From contig NZ_OZ244781.1 in the NCBI RefSeq assembly GCF_965219595.1, forward strand, positions 434,001 to 498,000: 64,000 nt of DNA, in the 5' to 3' direction. Positions 62,095-64,000 of this stretch are shown here, one piece after another. The first letter of the stretch is position 1. The number at the start of each line of letters is the position of its first letter. Below the pieces are notes generated by a model, which was given only the letters and a program-made list of their open reading frames with translations, ran no database searches and was not told the origin of the DNA. The position numbers and the translations under genes are program-made. This DNA comes from Poriferisodalis sp022821985 (GTDB lineage Bacteria > Actinomycetota > Acidimicrobiia > Acidimicrobiales > Poriferisodalaceae).

Positions 62095-62676
62095 TCAGCC
62101 CTCCCCGCCTGCGTCATCGCCGGCATCGTCCGCACCGTCGCTCTCAACGTTGGCGCCTAGCTTCTCGGCCGCCCACATCACGGCCTTGACGATGTTCTGG
62201 TAGCCCGTGCAGCGGCAGAGATTCCCCGACAGCGCCCAGCGGATCTCGTCCTCGCTGGGGTTCGGGTTCTCTTCCAGCAACGCCTTCGCGGCGAGCATCA
62301 TGCCCGGGGTGCAGAAACCGCACTGCAGGCCGTGCTCGTCCTTGAAGCCCTCCTGGATCGGATGCAGCTCGCTCGCCGTCGCCAGGCCTTCGACGGTGAG
62401 CACCTCGTGGCCGTCGGCCTGGACGGCGAACATCGTGCAGCTCTTGACGGGCACACCGTCGTACAGCACGGTGCATGCGCCGCAGTTGGTCGTGTCGCAA
62501 CCGGTGTGAGTCCCCGTCAGCCGGAAGCCGTTGCGCAGCAGGTGCGCCAGCAACAGCCGCGGCTCCACGTCGGCCGCACGCCGCTCGCCGTTGACGGTCA
62601 GCTCCACACGGCGAACCGGCACTGCGTCACCGGCGCCGCCGTCGCTCGGACGGACCTCTTCGAACAATGTGCTCAT
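62095..62676 (-). CDS. coxS: Carbon monoxide dehydrogenase small (iron-sulfur) subunit
   Basis: 193 residues from ATG 62676. The plant-type [2Fe-2S] cluster uses Cys60, Cys65, Cys68 and Cys80; the second cluster uses Cys119, Cys122, Cys154 and Cys156 (CGFC...CRC). The N-terminus is ~20 residues longer than usual and there is an acidic Asp/Gly/Ala tail. It passes electrons from the molybdenum site to the FAD of CoxM. Confidence 0.95.
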   Translation of the reverse strand: MSTLFEEVRPSDGGAGDAVPVRRVELTVNGERRAADVEPRLLLAHLLRNGFRLTGTHTGCDTTNCGACTVLYDGVPVKSCTMFAVQADGHEVLTVEGLATASELHPIQEGFKDEHGLQCGFCTPGMMLAAKALLEENPNPSEDEIRWALSGNLCRCTGYQNIVKAVMWAAEKLGANVESDGADDAGDDAGGEG

Positions 62677-62677
62677 G

Positions 62678-63553
62678 TCAGGCCGCCTCTTGTTCTGATC
62701 GCTGGATCTGAGCGCCGATGCGCCGCACGAAGGTGGCGACGACGTGGCGCTTGTAATCGGCGCTTCCCCGGTGGTCAGAGCGTGGCTGAGCCGCCTCGGC
62801 CGCGAGCTGGGCTGCCGCGTCGACGGCATCCGAATCGAGCGCCGTGCCGACCAGCGCCGCTGCGGCGTCGGAGGCGTTGATGGTCGCAGGCCCGACAGCG
62901 GTGAGCCCAATGCCCGCACGCGCAACGCTGCCGCCCGACATCTCCACCGAGACCGCGACGCCGACGGTGGCGAAGTCACCGACCCGACGTTCGAGCTTGA
63001 GATAGCCACCCGCCCGGGCGCCGCGTGCTGCGGGAATCACTGCCTCGACGGCGATCTCGTCGGGAGCGAGCACCGTCTGGAACGGGCCGTCGATGAGATC
63101 GGCCACCTGAATGCTCCGGCGCCCATTCGGGCCTTGAGCCACGATGGCGCCTTCCAGCGACACCATGACCGAGGCCCAGTCGCCTTGCGGGTCGGCGTGA
63201 CACACCGAGCCCACGAGCGTCCCCCGTGTGCGCACCAACGGGTCGGCCACGACGGGGGCCGCCGCAGCGATGGTCGGTTGGGCATCGGCGAGCGCAGCGG
63301 ATTTCTCGAGATCAGCGTGCCGGCACAGCGCCCCGATGCGATAGGTGCCGTCGGGATCGGACCGGTGGTAGTCGAGGCCGCCGATGCCGTTGATGTCCAC
63401 GATCATCGCGGGCGCCGCGAATCGCAGCTTCATCATCGGAATGAGGCTCTGGCCGCCCGCCAGGATCTTGGCCTCGCCGTCTGCGGCGGCGAGCATCGCG
63501 ACTGCCTCGGCGACGGTCGAGGGCGCTTCGTAGCGGAAGCGAGATGGATACAT
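62678..63553 (-). CDS. coxM: Carbon monoxide dehydrogenase medium (FAD) subunit
   Basis: 291 residues. FAD-binding motifs are AGGQSLIPMM (32-41) and TLVGSVCHADPQGD, the CoxM counterparts of AGGHSL and TxGGSxAxADP. It takes electrons from the CoxS clusters and hands them to the respiratory chain. It starts three bases after the 84-residue gene and ends one base before the coxS ATG. Confidence 0.95.
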   Translation of the reverse strand: MYPSRFRYEAPSTVAEAVAMLAAADGEAKILAGGQSLIPMMKLRFAAPAMIVDINGIGGLDYHRSDPDGTYRIGALCRHADLEKSAALADAQPTIAAAAPVVADPLVRTRGTLVGSVCHADPQGDWASVMVSLEGAIVAQGPNGRRSIQVADLIDGPFQTVLAPDEIAVEAVIPAARGARAGGYLKLERRVGDFATVGVAVSVEMSGGSVARAGIGLTAVGPATINASDAAAALVGTALDSDAVDAAAQLAAEAAQPRSDHRGSADYKRHVVATFVRRIGAQIQRSEQEAA

Positions 63554-63556
63554 GCG

Positions 63557-63811
63557 TCAGCCCCCTGTCGACGGCCCGCCGGGACCTTGCGGATCCGGCA
63601 CAGCTCGCGGCATCGCGTCGGCGTCGGGATCAGGCCGTCGCCCCTGGTGTGGCGGCCATGGCCCCTGAACTGGCTGACCAGCGACTTTGAGATAGTCGAT
63701 GAGCTGCGGCCAGGCCCAGATCGTCGGGCTGGCGCCTTCCTTGGGCGCACCCTCGATGACCTCGTACATCCTCGGGTTGCCGGCGCTATGGCCTGATGAC
63801 TCGATCGGCAT
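63557..63811 (-). CDS. Small proline-rich hypothetical protein heading the cox operon
   Basis: 84 residues from ATG 63811, which has GGGGAAGGGG just upstream. The first half (MYEVIEGAPKEGASPTIWAWPQLIDYLKV) looks folded; the second half is rich in Pro, Gly, Asp and Arg and likely disordered. It is the first gene of the coxMSL operon, separated from coxM by three bases, so an accessory role in CO oxidation is likely. No family recognised. Confidence 0.7.
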   Translation of the reverse strand: MPIESSGHSAGNPRMYEVIEGAPKEGASPTIWAWPQLIDYLKVAGQPVQGPWPPHQGRRPDPDADAMPRAVPDPQGPGGPSTGG

Positions 63812-63924
63812 GGATACCCCTTCCCCCGGAGATCCGGCCGTGTCTCTGCGGCACAGCGAACTTACCACTGCCCGTCGCGGTACTCCGAACGAGCTCACTC
63901 GTCGCGCCGGTACATGCGACCGCT

Positions 63925-64000
63925 ATGGCATCGGTGCCTTTGGCGGCGATACTCACGGGCATGGTGCTCGGCTTCAGCGGTTCGCTTGTGGCAGCCAGCT
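63925..64000 (+). CDS. Possible start of a membrane protein, cut by the window edge
   Basis: From ATG 63925 the frame reads ASVPLAAILTGMVLGFSGSL, a hydrophobic N-terminus, and is open to the edge. ATG 63961 is an alternative. Too short to assign; it is divergent from the cox operon. Confidence 0.3.
   Translation, partial: MASVPLAAILTGMVLGFSGSLVAAS

Overview
The window is gene-dense, GC-rich DNA with no gap between genes longer than about 200 bases. It suggests an uncultured actinobacterium, probably of class Acidimicrobiia. The signs are third-codon GC bias, a DUF3556 membrane protein and calcium-dodecin of mycobacterial type, a mycothiol-enzyme (Rv2466c) homologue, a form I CO dehydrogenase, many CaiB/BaiF CoA-transferases, amidohydrolases and enoyl-CoA hydratases, and several genes that seem to be read from leaderless promoters. 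The class is inferred. I saw no rRNA, tRNA, CRISPR array or replication origin.

Layout. 1-2.8 kb: the end of a CoA-transferase, an SDR dehydrogenase and an amidohydrolase. 2.8-11.2 kb (minus): a branched-chain-amino-acid-type ABC importer with two permeases and one ATPase fused in one chain, followed by a DUF3556 membrane protein and an FAD-dependent desaturase-like protein. 11.4-15.1 kb (minus): a 40-residue membrane peptide, then cobS, cobT, cobU and a DUF1015 gene. 15.2-19.3 kb (minus): CaiB, amidohydrolase and acyl-CoA ligase. 19.5-28 kb (plus): a serine hydrolase, a double CaiB protein, an Rv2466c-like thiol oxidoreductase whose first active-site Cys codon is UGA (a probable selenoprotein), an amidohydrolase, a luciferase-like monooxygenase and small partners. 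28-41 kb: further acyl-CoA enzymes, a D-aminoacylase-type hydrolase, an esterase, a second double CaiB protein, and a divergent pair of dodecin genes, one fused to a universal-stress-like domain. 41.3-45.9 kb: an accessory patch with a PD-(D/E)XK nuclease, a vapBC toxin-antitoxin pair, an epoxide hydrolase and an intact IS982-type element. 46-53.4 kb: two MFS exporters, an SDR, a zinc alcohol dehydrogenase and a molybdopterin oxidoreductase. 53.5-63.8 kb: an aerobic carbon monoxide dehydrogenase locus in two convergent arms.

How it works together. The acyl-CoA ligase, CoA-transferases, hydratases, hydrolases and flavin monooxygenase look like a broad catabolic repertoire for organic acids fed by the ABC importer. 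The cox locus (coxMSL, an XdhC-like factor, coxG, and coxD/coxE on the facing strand) should give energy from atmospheric or photochemical CO. Five tandem single-pass membrane proteins end the coxMSL operon and are the best candidate for an undescribed module here. The UGA-containing redox enzyme is the strongest single novelty.
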